Positions 11,665-19,122 of a stretch of 21,949 bases of DNA are shown in pieces. How positions within the stretch are numbered: position 1 is the first letter of the stretch; every line of letters begins with the position of its first letter. The notes beneath the pieces were generated by a model. That model saw nothing but the letters and a program-made list of their open reading frames with translations, was not told where the DNA came from and ran no database searches. Origin of the DNA: a virus. Location of the stretch: the IMG/VR virus record IMGVR_UViG_3300036857_000174, positions 1 through 21,949 of that record, one strand, 5' to 3'. Made by a program: the position numbers and the translations under genes.

Positions 11665-13347
11665 TCACGCGCTCGCTCGGGTTGGTACGTCGAGCGGCCC
11701 GTTGCGCGCGGTGTAGCCGCGCAACGCGTTGGCCACCGCACGTTGGATCTCGGGTGCATCGGCACCGAGCCCGGTGGTGGTCACATGAACGGTGAGATTG
11801 GTGGTACTGCCGAACGTGCGACCCACACCCGAGAATTGCTCACCACGGTGGACGATCGCGAGCCCGGTGCGCAGCACCGAGCCACCCGATGCGAGCAACG
11901 GGATATCGGGCAGTCCGATGGTTTGGCCACCGAAGTGGAACGGGCCCACGCTCACCTCGGGCACCTTGAATTCGATCGCGTTCCACGCGCGCAGCACCGT
12001 ATTTATCGGGCCTTTGATCGCGTTCACGATGAGCCCCACGGTGTGCGAGATCCCACCGAACACCGAGGAGATGGCATCGGCCAACGCGGAGAATTTGTCG
12101 CGCACCCATGAGTAGACCGCGCTCGCCGCGTCCATGAGCGTGCGAAAGATCGCGATTACCGCGCCGATCTCGGCGCGCCATATCGCAACCCACGGTGAGA
12201 GCCACGCGCCGAGCTGATCGAGGCGCGCTTGCACCCAACCCGCCACCGCGCCGACCACCGATTGGATCGTGGACCAAATCGCATCCCAATTGCTCGCGAG
12301 CCATTTCACGATCGCGACGAGCCCCACGATGGCGCCGACCATCGGCAAGAACCACGCGATGATCGCCGCGTAAGCCTTGTGCTCCATGATCCACGTCCAC
12401 ACCCGATCCCAATTCGTCCACAAGAGCACGATGGCGGCCACGAGCGCGACCACACCCAACGCGATGAGCACGATCGGGTTTGCATCGAGCGCCGCATTGA
12501 GCACCCATATCGCGGCGGCCGCGCCGATCACCCACGGTAAGAGCCCGCTGTTGGCAAGCGCTTTGATCGCGGGTAGGAGCGTGGCATTGAACACCTTCGC
12601 GAGCGCGGTCACCGCGGGAAGGAGCGCGTTGCCGAGCTGCGCTTGGAGATCGCGCCATTGCGCTTGCGCGATGCGCTGTTGGTTCGCGAGCCCGCCGCTC
12701 GTGCGCGCGAAATCACCCGTGGCCTTACCGGCACCCTCGAGCACCAATTGGTAGGTGGCCGCGGCTTTCTCGGAATCGGTGAGCTGATCGGCATTGGTCT
12801 TGCCGGTCATCGCCATGGCCTTTTGTTGCACCTTGGCCGCGTTGATCGTCGGGATGAGCCGCTGTAGCGAGTCATACTCACCGCGCATCGCGCTCGCGAT
12901 CATGTCGGACACTTCCGCGGCGCCACCGCTCACGTTGTGGAATGACGCGAGATCGGCGGAGAGCTTCACGATGCCGGTGCTCATCTTGAGGCTCTGCTTC
13001 TCGCCGAGCCCTACTTGGGTGAACATCGTCTGAAACGAGCTCGCGCTCTCGAGCGCCTGTTGCTGACTCAACCCCATCGAGGTGGCCGCGGTTTTGCTCC
13101 ACGCGAGGATCTCTTTGGAGCTCTTGCCGAACGCCACCTGACTCTTGTTGATCGTCTCGTTTAGGTCGCTCGCGGCGCCGACCATCTGTCGCACCTGATC
13201 CACGACAAACGCGCCGGCCACCGCCGCGCCCACCGTTTTGAGCACGCTCTTCACGCGCGAGCCGGTGCTCTCCACCTTGCCGATATCGCGCGTGAGTTTC
13301 GACGCGTCCGAAATAATGTCGATCTTGAGGATCGCCGGCGCGGCCAC
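11665..13347 (-). CDS. Tape measure protein, 560 aa
   Basis: This sets tail length and is ejected with the DNA. The N-terminal part is helical with coiled-coil character (residues 14-240, many Gln, Ala, Ser and Lys). Hydrophobic spans follow at about 268-350. Then come helices with regular Trp and a Gly-rich C-terminus (HFGGQTIGLPDIPLLASGG) typical of tape measures. At the usual ~1.5 angstrom per residue the tail would be about 80 nm. Position after the frameshifted chaperone pair is diagnostic. The GTG at 13347 directly abuts the chaperone stop (TAGGTG), suggesting re-initiation. It is short for the class, in line with the small genome. Confidence 0.93.
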   Translation of the reverse strand: MAAPAILKIDIISDASKLTRDIGKVESTGSRVKSVLKTVGAAVAGAFVVDQVRQMVGAASDLNETINKSQVAFGKSSKEILAWSKTAATSMGLSQQQALESASSFQTMFTQVGLGEKQSLKMSTGIVKLSADLASFHNVSGGAAEVSDMIASAMRGEYDSLQRLIPTINAAKVQQKAMAMTGKTNADQLTDSEKAAATYQLVLEGAGKATGDFARTSGGLANQQRIAQAQWRDLQAQLGNALLPAVTALAKVFNATLLPAIKALANSGLLPWVIGAAAAIWVLNAALDANPIVLIALGVVALVAAIVLLWTNWDRVWTWIMEHKAYAAIIAWFLPMVGAIVGLVAIVKWLASNWDAIWSTIQSVVGAVAGWVQARLDQLGAWLSPWVAIWRAEIGAVIAIFRTLMDAASAVYSWVRDKFSALADAISSVFGGISHTVGLIVNAIKGPINTVLRAWNAIEFKVPEVSVGPFHFGGQTIGLPDIPLLASGGSVLRTGLAIVHRGEQFSGVGRTFGSTTNLTVHVTTTGLGADAPEIQRAVANALRGYTARNGPLDVPTRASA

Positions 13348-13748
13348 CTAACGCCTCCGCTGCGCGCGATCGATCTCCTCGATGACCTCCACCGCGGTGA
13401 AGAGCGCACGCGTATCGGCGAGCCACTCCTCGTGCGCGATGCCGGTGCGGAGCGCGACGATCACCGCGAGCCGTCCTAGGGTGTCGCGCCCGTAGGGTTT
13501 AGCTGCTCGAGCTCCTCGGCATCGAGGCTCTCGGGCATCCCATCGAGCACCTCGAGGAATGCGTCATAGTTGCGCGGCACCTCGGTGCCGGTGCGCATGA
13601 GCGCCGCGTGCACCACCTGAAACGTCATCTCCATGGGCCGCGGCGTTTCGGGATCGATCACGAGCGATGCCCAATCGCGTGCGCACGTTTCCACCACGAT
13701 CGGCTCGCTCTCACCCTTGAGCTCTACGCGGAACCGTTGCCATGCCAT
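13348..13748 (-). CDS. Tail assembly chaperone, frameshifted long form, 133 aa
   Basis: The zero-frame gene (13476-13748) ends 15 bases after a slippery heptamer A-AAC-CCT (plus strand AGGGTTT, 13494-13500). A -1 slip there fuses its first 85 residues to a 48-residue extension in the -1 frame, starting YGRDTLGRLAVIVALRTG and ending RAQRRR before TAG at 13348-13350. The nucleotide count is consistent: 401 bases plus one re-read base give 134 codons. This is the lambda G/GT type arrangement conserved in long-tailed phages. CTA, AAC and CCT are uncommon codons here, which marks the site. The long form should bind the tape measure. Confidence 0.88.
13476..13748 (-). CDS. Tail assembly chaperone, short form, 90 aa
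   Basis: This is the zero-frame product of the chaperone pair. It has an N-terminal beta part (residues 1-35) and a helical C-terminal part with an acidic end (PESLDAEELEQLNP) just before the slippery site. A weak AGAGG-type ribosome-binding site lies before ATG 13748. The short form is normally made in large excess over the frameshifted form and coats the tape measure before tube assembly. Confidence 0.85.
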   Translation of the reverse strand: MAWQRFRVELKGESEPIVVETCARDWASLVIDPETPRPMEMTFQVVHAALMRTGTEVPRNYDAFLEVLDGMPESLDAEELEQLNPTGATP

Positions 13749-13749
13749 C

Positions 13750-14130
13750 TCAAGCGCCTCTCACATGATCGAGCGCGGCTTGCACATCGTGGGTGTACCG
13801 CGCTACCCATCGGCTTTCGGTCGCACGCGCGGCCTCGCTCACAAACGGTTGAGCGGTGATATGGCGCGCCGGCCAACCCCAATGAATCGGGCCCGCGTAG
13901 GGCACCGAGGCGCGGCCGGCCATCACGCGCGCACCGTTGGCACGTTTCGCGGGCCGCACCGAGCCCGCGAGGTTGCCCGATCGGCGCGGCGCACGTTGCG
14001 CGGCGGCGGCCGCCACCATCGAGCCCACCGCCGCGTGTGCCTCTTTGAGCTCGGCGATATCTTCACCGGCGCGCCGCAGCGTGCGCACGAGGGTATTGAG
14101 CCCCTCAACCGTTACGGTCGGCTCGGTCAT
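13750..14130 (-). CDS. HK97 gp10-like neck protein, 126 aa
   Basis: The ATG at 14130 overlaps the major tail protein stop as ATGA; a longer upstream frame is mostly Arg from the shadow of that gene. The sequence has the gp10-like pattern: an N-terminal helix (LNTLVRTLRRAGEDIAELK), APRRSGNLAGSVRP, then PYAGPIHWGWPARHITAQPFV and a C-terminal helix. This family forms part of the head-tail joining complex. Its place between tail tube and chaperone genes is slightly later than in lambda-like order but seen in many siphoviruses. Confidence 0.83.
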   Translation of the reverse strand: MTEPTVTVEGLNTLVRTLRRAGEDIAELKEAHAAVGSMVAAAAAQRAPRRSGNLAGSVRPAKRANGARVMAGRASVPYAGPIHWGWPARHITAQPFVSEAARATESRWVARYTHDVQAALDHVRGA

Positions 14131-14597
14131 ACGCCGGCGGTCTCGGGCGCGGCGGCGCCGGCGGCGGCGCCGGCGGGTGTGCGCACGAGCTGCGCGGTGA
14201 GACTCCACTCGAAATCCGAGGTGAGCCGCGTGTTCACGTCGCCGCCGTAGGTCTCGGATGGCACCTCAATGCGGAGCTCACCCGAGAGCGTGGGCCCCGC
14301 CGCGTTGGGTGTGTAGGTGAACGCCATCACCTCGAGATCGTGCTCATAGCAAAACTCGGTGATGCTCTCCGCGGCCGGTGCCGTCCAATCTTGGATGAAC
14401 GTGCCCGCGAGTGAGCGGCCCGAGAGCTTGCGGCCGGCGGGAATCTGATCGCCGCACAAGGTCTCGACCGCGTCGCCATCATCGTCGTAGGACGAATTGA
14501 TCCGCGCGTTTGTCACTTGGCACGAGAAATCGAGCTCGGTGGGTGTGGTGCCGAGCTTGAGCTCGCCATCCTTGAGCCGAGATTCCACGATGGTCAT
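14127..14597 (-). CDS. Major tail (tube) protein, 156 aa
   Basis: ATG 14597 overlaps the upstream stop as ATGA. The protein is beta-rich and has the tube-protein pattern: early segment LKLGTTPTELDFSCQVTNAR, a loop with an Asp-rich turn, and paired strands around TFIQDW and EVMAFTYTPN. A further strand pair lies near the C-terminus. It ends in an Ala-rich tail. Size and place between tail terminator and chaperone fit a siphovirus tube. Motif conservation is weak across the family, so the call leans on order and composition. Confidence 0.8.
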   Translation of the reverse strand: MTIVESRLKDGELKLGTTPTELDFSCQVTNARINSSYDDDGDAVETLCGDQIPAGRKLSGRSLAGTFIQDWTAPAAESITEFCYEHDLEVMAFTYTPNAAGPTLSGELRIEVPSETYGGDVNTRLTSDFEWSLTAQLVRTPAGAAAGAAAPETAGV

Positions 14598-15007
14598 GCG
14601 AGCGCCTCCACGTAATCGAGCCGGTATGCGGGCATCGGTGGGTTGTCGGGTGAGAGAACGTAAGAGATGAGCTCGGCGCGCTCGAGCGGGAGCTCTTCGG
14701 CTACCGCGTCCACGAGGAGATCGAGCACCTTGTGTGCGTCCGCGTTGCCGGTGCCGGGCGCGATGGCAACCAATTGCCACGTGGCGGTGTAGCCGCACGC
14801 GAGATCCCACTCGCGCCGCGGCGGCGGGATGAGCACGCATGGCGGGGTTGCGCTGCGCGGATCGGCGGTGGCGCGGATGCCGGCGGCGGTGAGTTTCGCG
14901 GCGAGCTCGAGCGCACGCGGGTAAGAGCTCCCGAGCACGCCGGGCTCGGGTGCCACCGCGGTGATATCGAACGCGGAGCCAAACGCGGAGGAGAACGCGC
15001 CGCTCAC
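14594..15007 (-). CDS. Tail terminator / tail completion protein, 137 aa
   Basis: ATG 15007 overlaps the preceding stop as ATGA. It shows a helix (YPRALELAAKLTAAGI), a strand with IPPPRREWDLACGYTATWQLVAIAPG, a helix (DAHKVLDLLVDAVAEEL) and a final strand. This alpha/beta order is that of tail terminators such as lambda gpU and the actinophage equivalents. It should cap the tail and connect it to the head completion proteins. Gene order supports it. Confidence 0.75.
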   Translation of the reverse strand: MSGAFSSAFGSAFDITAVAPEPGVLGSSYPRALELAAKLTAAGIRATADPRSATPPCVLIPPPRREWDLACGYTATWQLVAIAPGTGNADAHKVLDLLVDAVAEELPLERAELISYVLSPDNPPMPAYRLDYVEALA

Positions 15008-15483
15008 CCGAGCGCCACCGCGGTGAGCGTGAGATTCTCGACCGAGCCGCCACCTACCGCGGCCTTGTATTGCGCGGCGATCGTGGTGGTGCCGGCGGCG
15101 AGCGCTTGCACGTAAGAGATCGAGAGCGTTACGTCCACCGTTTGTTTCGCGCCGGCGCGTAACCGTTGGTGATCTTGCGGCGGTACCACGGTGGCGCCGG
15201 TGAGCGCGAGCGCGAGCTCCACCGCGTTGTTATTGACCGCGGTATCGAGGTACGCGCTCAAGATGAGTAGACACGGGTGGTCGGCGGCGAGTGTGAAATC
15301 TCGCGGTGTGCCCAATGGTGTCCACGCGGCCGCGGCGCCGAGCGCGAGCGGGCCGGCCACGGTGCCGGTGGCGAATAGCGCACCCTTGTTGTAGAGCTCG
15401 GTGGTGATCGTGCGCATATCGTCCGCGCCGATCTCACCCGCGGTGTTGTCGGGTAACAGCGCGAGGAGCTCGTCAAGTGTCAT
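15004..15483 (-). CDS. Head-region structural protein, fibre-like, 159 aa
   Basis: The ATG at 15483 overlaps the connector stop as ATGA. The N-terminal 35 residues contain LLALLPDNTAGEIGADDMRTITTELY. This segment recurs in phage fibre and decoration proteins, where it forms a short helical base for trimers. The rest is beta-rich with a jelly-roll-like pattern of alternating strands. It lies among head-tail joining genes, where a head fibre or a neck decoration is a reasonable guess. I do not recognise a precise family. Confidence 0.6.
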   Translation of the reverse strand: MTLDELLALLPDNTAGEIGADDMRTITTELYNKGALFATGTVAGPLALGAAAAWTPLGTPRDFTLAADHPCLLILSAYLDTAVNNNAVELALALTGATVVPPQDHQRLRAGAKQTVDVTLSISYVQALAAGTTTIAAQYKAAVGGGSVENLTLTAVALG

Positions 15484-15821
15484 GCGATCACGCTCGGTTG
15501 AAACTCGCCGAGCTCCCACAACGCGCGCACGTCGGGATCGAGGCGCGGGATCGCGGAGATGCCGAGATCGGCGAACCCCGCCACACCGGCAACCGAGCCG
15601 CGCCGGCCGTACACACGCGCGGCGTAGAGGTTCGCGCCCTCATCGATCTTGGGTGGCCACCCGTCGAGCTCGACACCATCGGGATCGAGCGTGACATCGG
15701 GCCGCCATGTGGTGGCTTGGTTGTTGGCGGCCGCCACCGCGGCGAGCATCGCGGCCTCATCTTGGCTCGATGCGGGATCGAGACCGAGAAAGATCTTGAG
15801 GCTCTCCACGGTGGCGGGCAT
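15480..15821 (-). CDS. Head-tail connector (adaptor), 113 aa
   Basis: The AGGGGGGA before the ATG at 15821 is a good ribosome-binding site and decides the start. The protein has the helical build of gp6-like adaptors: N-terminal helix VESLKIFLGL, SSQDEAAMLAAVAAANNQ and a long C-terminal helix around NLYAARVYGRR with GVAGFADLGIS after it. Such adaptors bind beneath the portal. Position directly after the capsid gene is the usual one. Confidence 0.82.
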   Translation of the reverse strand: MPATVESLKIFLGLDPASSQDEAAMLAAVAAANNQATTWRPDVTLDPDGVELDGWPPKIDEGANLYAARVYGRRGSVAGVAGFADLGISAIPRLDPDVRALWELGEFQPSVIA

Positions 15822-15830
15822 TGGTCCCCC

Positions 15831-17039
15831 CTATCGGCCGCCGCTCGGCGCGGCCGCTTGCGTGCCGGCCGGTGTAATGCCGGTGATCTTCACCGCCGCG
15901 AGCGGATCGGGCACCGTTGCGAGCGCGCGGATCTCCGCGAGCAAAAGCACGATGTTGCGAATGAAGTAGTCATCGTGCGAATCGGTGAGGTACAGCGCGG
16001 TTTGTCCGCGCGTGAAGAGCTGCACCGCGGTGCCCATGTTGCCCACGTACGCGGTGCCGGCGGGCAGACTCGGCACCGCCACCGGCCGCAACCCCCAATA
16101 GCTCGAGGTGCCCACCGGCCCGTTGTTGGTCGTCGCCATCGCGGCAATGTCGAGATCCGCGAAATCCGCGGGGTTGAGGAGCACCGCGTTCGCGGGCCCG
16201 TATCCGTTGGTCTCGACCACCGCCACCGCGGAGCGGATCGCGCCCATCATCGATGAGCCGCCTTGGGTGGGAATGGTGGCCTCACCTTGCAACGCGGCCG
16301 AGACCGCGGCCTCGAGCGCGGTGAGAATGCCTTGGCGGAGCCGGCCCTCCACGATCGAGCGAATTTGCGGTATGTCCTCGAGCGCTTGGCGCGTGATGCC
16401 TTTCCAATGCGCGTAGGTGTCGAGGCTGTCGCTCTTGGCGGTGGGTGTCATCGCCATTTCGGGCTTGGCCGCGCCCTCGGCCACCACCGGCGCGGCCGGC
16501 GCGGGGTTGGGTGCCCATTGGAGCCATTGCACCGCCGAGAGCCCCGTGGTCACCTTGCCGATCACATCGAGGAGCGGTGTGGATGCTTGGAATGTCGCCG
16601 GTGTGTAGACAAACGGTGGTGTCACCCACGGTGCCGGCAACGCGGTGGTGATCTCGGCGCGCTCCTCGAACGGGCCCGGCACCATCACGCTCTCGCTCGA
16701 GCCGCGGCCGGTGTAGCCGCGGAACGCATCGGACTCCACGAAGAGATCACCCCAACCGCGTACCTCGAGCTCGGCGATGTTGCGGCGCGCCGGCGGCTCA
16801 TCGTGCGGCGCATCGAGCTCGCCGCGCAGCCGCGCGTAGGCGCGTTGGCTTTCCGCTTGCGCGTTGTATTCCACGAGCTGCGCATCGATCGTGGCGCACC
16901 GCTCTTGCCATGCGGTCATGCTCGAGCGCTCGGTGTCGGTGAGATCGCGCTCTTCGCCGGCGGCCTTGTTGGTGAGCTCGTTGGCGGCCTCGGTGAGTGA
17001 GTCACGCTCGGCCGTCAATCGGGAAAGGTATTGGATCAT
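15831..17039 (-). CDS. Major capsid protein, HK97 fold, 402 aa
   Basis: I start it at ATG 17039 because GGAGG sits seven bases upstream; an in-frame extension to 17090 lacks such a site. Residues 1-90 are helical and charged and act as the delta (scaffold) domain. Protease cleavage would be expected somewhere after that, near the Arg/Pro-rich turn at 80-90. The remainder has HK97 patterns: WVTPPFVYTPATFQASTPLLDVIG, a long spine helix (IVEGRLRQGILTALEAAVS) and a C-terminal HDDYFIRNIVLLLAEIRA segment. It directly follows the protease and portal genes, as in HK97-type modules. Confidence 0.93.
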   Translation of the reverse strand: MIQYLSRLTAERDSLTEAANELTNKAAGEERDLTDTERSSMTAWQERCATIDAQLVEYNAQAESQRAYARLRGELDAPHDEPPARRNIAELEVRGWGDLFVESDAFRGYTGRGSSESVMVPGPFEERAEITTALPAPWVTPPFVYTPATFQASTPLLDVIGKVTTGLSAVQWLQWAPNPAPAAPVVAEGAAKPEMAMTPTAKSDSLDTYAHWKGITRQALEDIPQIRSIVEGRLRQGILTALEAAVSAALQGEATIPTQGGSSMMGAIRSAVAVVETNGYGPANAVLLNPADFADLDIAAMATTNNGPVGTSSYWGLRPVAVPSLPAGTAYVGNMGTAVQLFTRGQTALYLTDSHDDYFIRNIVLLLAEIRALATVPDPLAAVKITGITPAGTQAAAPSGGR

Positions 17040-17171
17040 CTCGTTTGCCTCCGCGTGGATCGAGACGCCTTTCGCGTCACTCGGTGTCACGGGTGCAAAC
17101 GGGTGAGCCGCTCGGTGCCGGCGGGCCGATGCCTCGGGTGCCGGCGGCGAGCCTCGGGCCGATGCGGGCCG
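17040..17171. other. Leader between protease and capsid genes
   Basis: These 132 bases hold no convincing gene. GACGC (17064-17068) and GCGTC (17074-17078) form a small hairpin about 25 bases upstream of the capsid start, which could stabilise or punctuate capsid mRNA. GCCTCGGG is repeated directly near 17131 and 17150. No clear promoter is visible. It is one of the few junctions in the operon without overlap, suggesting independent translation of the abundant capsid. Confidence 0.4.
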
Positions 17172-17726
17172 CTACCGCGGACGATACAGAATCGGTGCGA
17201 TCGGCGAAAGGTTCACCGCCGGGCGCGCCGCGAACGGTGCGAGGAGCTCGCTGAGATCTTGCGCATTGCGAACCGAGAGCATCGCCGCACCTTGGTAGGC
17301 GGGTAACGCCACCATGCTCACCTCGCCGAGCTTGGCCTCGAGGATCTCGCGCACACCATCGGCGCCGCGGCCCACCCGCACCGGCACCCACCCGCACGAG
17401 AGCCCATCGAGGTACCCGTGCCGGCACTCCTCGAGGAGCTCGTCACCGGGCGCGCCCTCGTTCACGAGAAACTCGCCGATGAGCCCCTCGGGTGCCTCGC
17501 GAAACGCGCGTGAGCGGCCGAGCTTGCGCTCCCGATCGTGGTTGCGGAGGAGCGGGATCTTGCCGCCGCGATGCTCGATCGAACGGGAGAACGCGCCGCG
17601 GCGTATCCGCTCGCCGCTCGGATCGCCGGTGAGGTAGGTGGTCTCGTCATACGGTGCGACCACACCCACGATCACGCGCTCGGCCTCGGCCACCGAACGC
17701 ATTTCCATCACGAGCTCGTTACTCAT
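17172..17726 (-). CDS. Prohead protease (S78 family), 184 aa
   Basis: This serine protease removes the delta domain of the capsid protein during head maturation. The catalytic His is H63 in LLRNHDRERKLG and the nucleophile is S110 in LDGLSCGWVPV, the typical HK97/herpes-protease-like pair. The N-terminal strand GVVAPYDETTYLTGDPSGERI and RRGAFSRSI are also family marks. ATG 17726 overlaps the portal stop as ATGA. The length is normal for an unfused protease. Confidence 0.93.
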   Translation of the reverse strand: MSNELVMEMRSVAEAERVIVGVVAPYDETTYLTGDPSGERIRRGAFSRSIEHRGGKIPLLRNHDRERKLGRSRAFREAPEGLIGEFLVNEGAPGDELLEECRHGYLDGLSCGWVPVRVGRGADGVREILEAKLGEVSMVALPAYQGAAMLSVRNAQDLSELLAPFAARPAVNLSPIAPILYRPR

Positions 17727-18973
17727 GCGATCCCCTCACTTGCGAGCGGCGGCCGATCCTCGAGGTTGCGCACCTCATCGATCGTGAGCCAACCCGCGTC
17801 AAGCGCTTTCTTGTACGCGTCGAAACGGGTAGCGGTGTCGGCGCGCTGTAGTCCGTTGGTGTCGATCTTGAGCCACGTGCCGGCCGGAAACTCGGCGCTC
17901 AACACACCCTCGATGCGATTGATCCACGGCATGAGTGTGAATTGCGCGAGCTCTCGGTGGCGGCTCTCCACGTTGGAGTACGTCGAGCTGTCGCCGGCCA
18001 CGCCCATCATGTACGCGGGCACATTGAACGCCATCGCGATGTCGCGGAGGCTCCACTCGCGTGCGCTGTTGAGCTGCGCATCCACCGGACTGATCGAGAT
18101 CGGGTGAAACTCGGTGGTCGCATTGAGCACCGCGATTGAACGTTTCGAGCCGCCATGCTGCGCGAGCCACGCGCTCTTGAGCGCTTGCGCTTGGTCCGCG
18201 GTCATCGATGGTTGCGAGCTCTTGAGGTAGCCGGCCGGCACACCGCTCGTGAACACACCCGCCGCATACGAGCGCACCGTGGACGCGAGACCGAGCTCGG
18301 CACCGTAGGTGGAGATCACACCTTTGCCGTGCCCATCCCAATACGGGAGCGCACCGCGGAGATGCAAAACGCTTGAGCTCGGGAGCGGGATCTCACCCAC
18401 CCAATACGTGCCCTCTTCGATCGTCACATCACACGGGTGGAGCTGCCACAACGGTGGCGCCGGCGCGCCGGCCGCGTCGCGCACCGGCGCGTAGACGTAC
18501 CCGTCGCCGAACCACAACGCGGCGCAAATCCAATTCGCCCAAAACTCGACACCCGAGAGCCGGCAATCCCACACGCGGGCGGGATCTACAACGCGGCCAT
18601 CGATGCGCAACGCTTGCGGATCGGTGATCCACGCGGGCACCGGCAACCGCTCGTAATCGCCGCGCCGCACATACCACGGGAGCCCCGCGGTGGTGTCGCA
18701 AATGAGCGTGGTGCATCGGCCCACCGCGGCCATCGCCGAGAGCCCGAACGGATCATCTCGCGTGAGCGGTTGGCCGAACGGGCCGCCGGTGCCGTCGCCA
18801 CCCGCCGGGCCCATCCACCACAACCACGGTTGATCCTGCTCCCACCCATCGGGTGTGTTGAGCAATACATCGCGGCCATCGGTGGCGATGCGCACACGGG
18901 TGCCGGCGCGCACCGTATCGATGGGTGAGCCGGGCGGCTCGAGCTCCGCGGCCCGTTTCCGAAAGAGCCCCAC
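17723..18973 (-). CDS. Portal protein, HK97 type, 416 aa
   Basis: Twelve copies should form the DNA entry ring. The sequence shows the family pattern: N-terminal MGLFRKRA, a Trp-rich segment, SAMAAVGRCTTLICDTTAGLPWYV, WANWICAALWFGDGYVY, and a late ILxxGTTEFHPI-like stretch. It then has SAREWSLRDIAMAFNVPAYMMG and a helical crown region. The start is GTG 18973, without an obvious ribosome-binding site. A GTTGCGCAAC palindrome lies 18 bases upstream. Order terminase-portal-protease-capsid is the standard module. Confidence 0.93.
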   Translation of the reverse strand: MGLFRKRAAELEPPGSPIDTVRAGTRVRIATDGRDVLLNTPDGWEQDQPWLWWMGPAGGDGTGGPFGQPLTRDDPFGLSAMAAVGRCTTLICDTTAGLPWYVRRGDYERLPVPAWITDPQALRIDGRVVDPARVWDCRLSGVEFWANWICAALWFGDGYVYAPVRDAAGAPAPPLWQLHPCDVTIEEGTYWVGEIPLPSSSVLHLRGALPYWDGHGKGVISTYGAELGLASTVRSYAAGVFTSGVPAGYLKSSQPSMTADQAQALKSAWLAQHGGSKRSIAVLNATTEFHPISISPVDAQLNSAREWSLRDIAMAFNVPAYMMGVAGDSSTYSNVESRHRELAQFTLMPWINRIEGVLSAEFPAGTWLKIDTNGLQRADTATRFDAYKKALDAGWLTIDEVRNLEDRPPLASEGIA

Positions 18974-19021
18974 GAGGAGAGCGTAAACGCGTTGCGCAAC
19001 CTCGAGGCAACATCGCCGGCG

Positions 19022-19111
19022 CTACGTGCGCCGGCGCCAATGCCATGCGAGATGCAAGAGCACCGTGGCCGCGAGCACGAGGAGCCCGATCGCGAGCACG
19101 AGATCCACCAC
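19022..19111 (-). CDS. Possible small membrane peptide, 29 aa
   Basis: Between the terminase stop and the portal start, a GTG at 19111 opens a 29-residue frame. It is almost one membrane span (VVDLVLAIGLLVLAATVLLHLAWHW) ending RRRT. It begins 11 bases after the terminase stop. The C-terminal Arg cluster suggests the C-terminus stays in the cytoplasm. It lies among packaging genes, where a membrane peptide has no evident job. The codon use matches neighbours, but the call is weak because of the size. Confidence 0.42.
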   Translation of the reverse strand: MVDLVLAIGLLVLAATVLLHLAWHWRRRT

Positions 19112-19122
19112 CGCGCTCGAGG

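Noticed and set aside
17040-17090. 17-residue N-terminal extension of the capsid protein
   Set aside because: GGAGG sits at the right distance before ATG 17039, while the upstream start lacks a ribosome-binding site.
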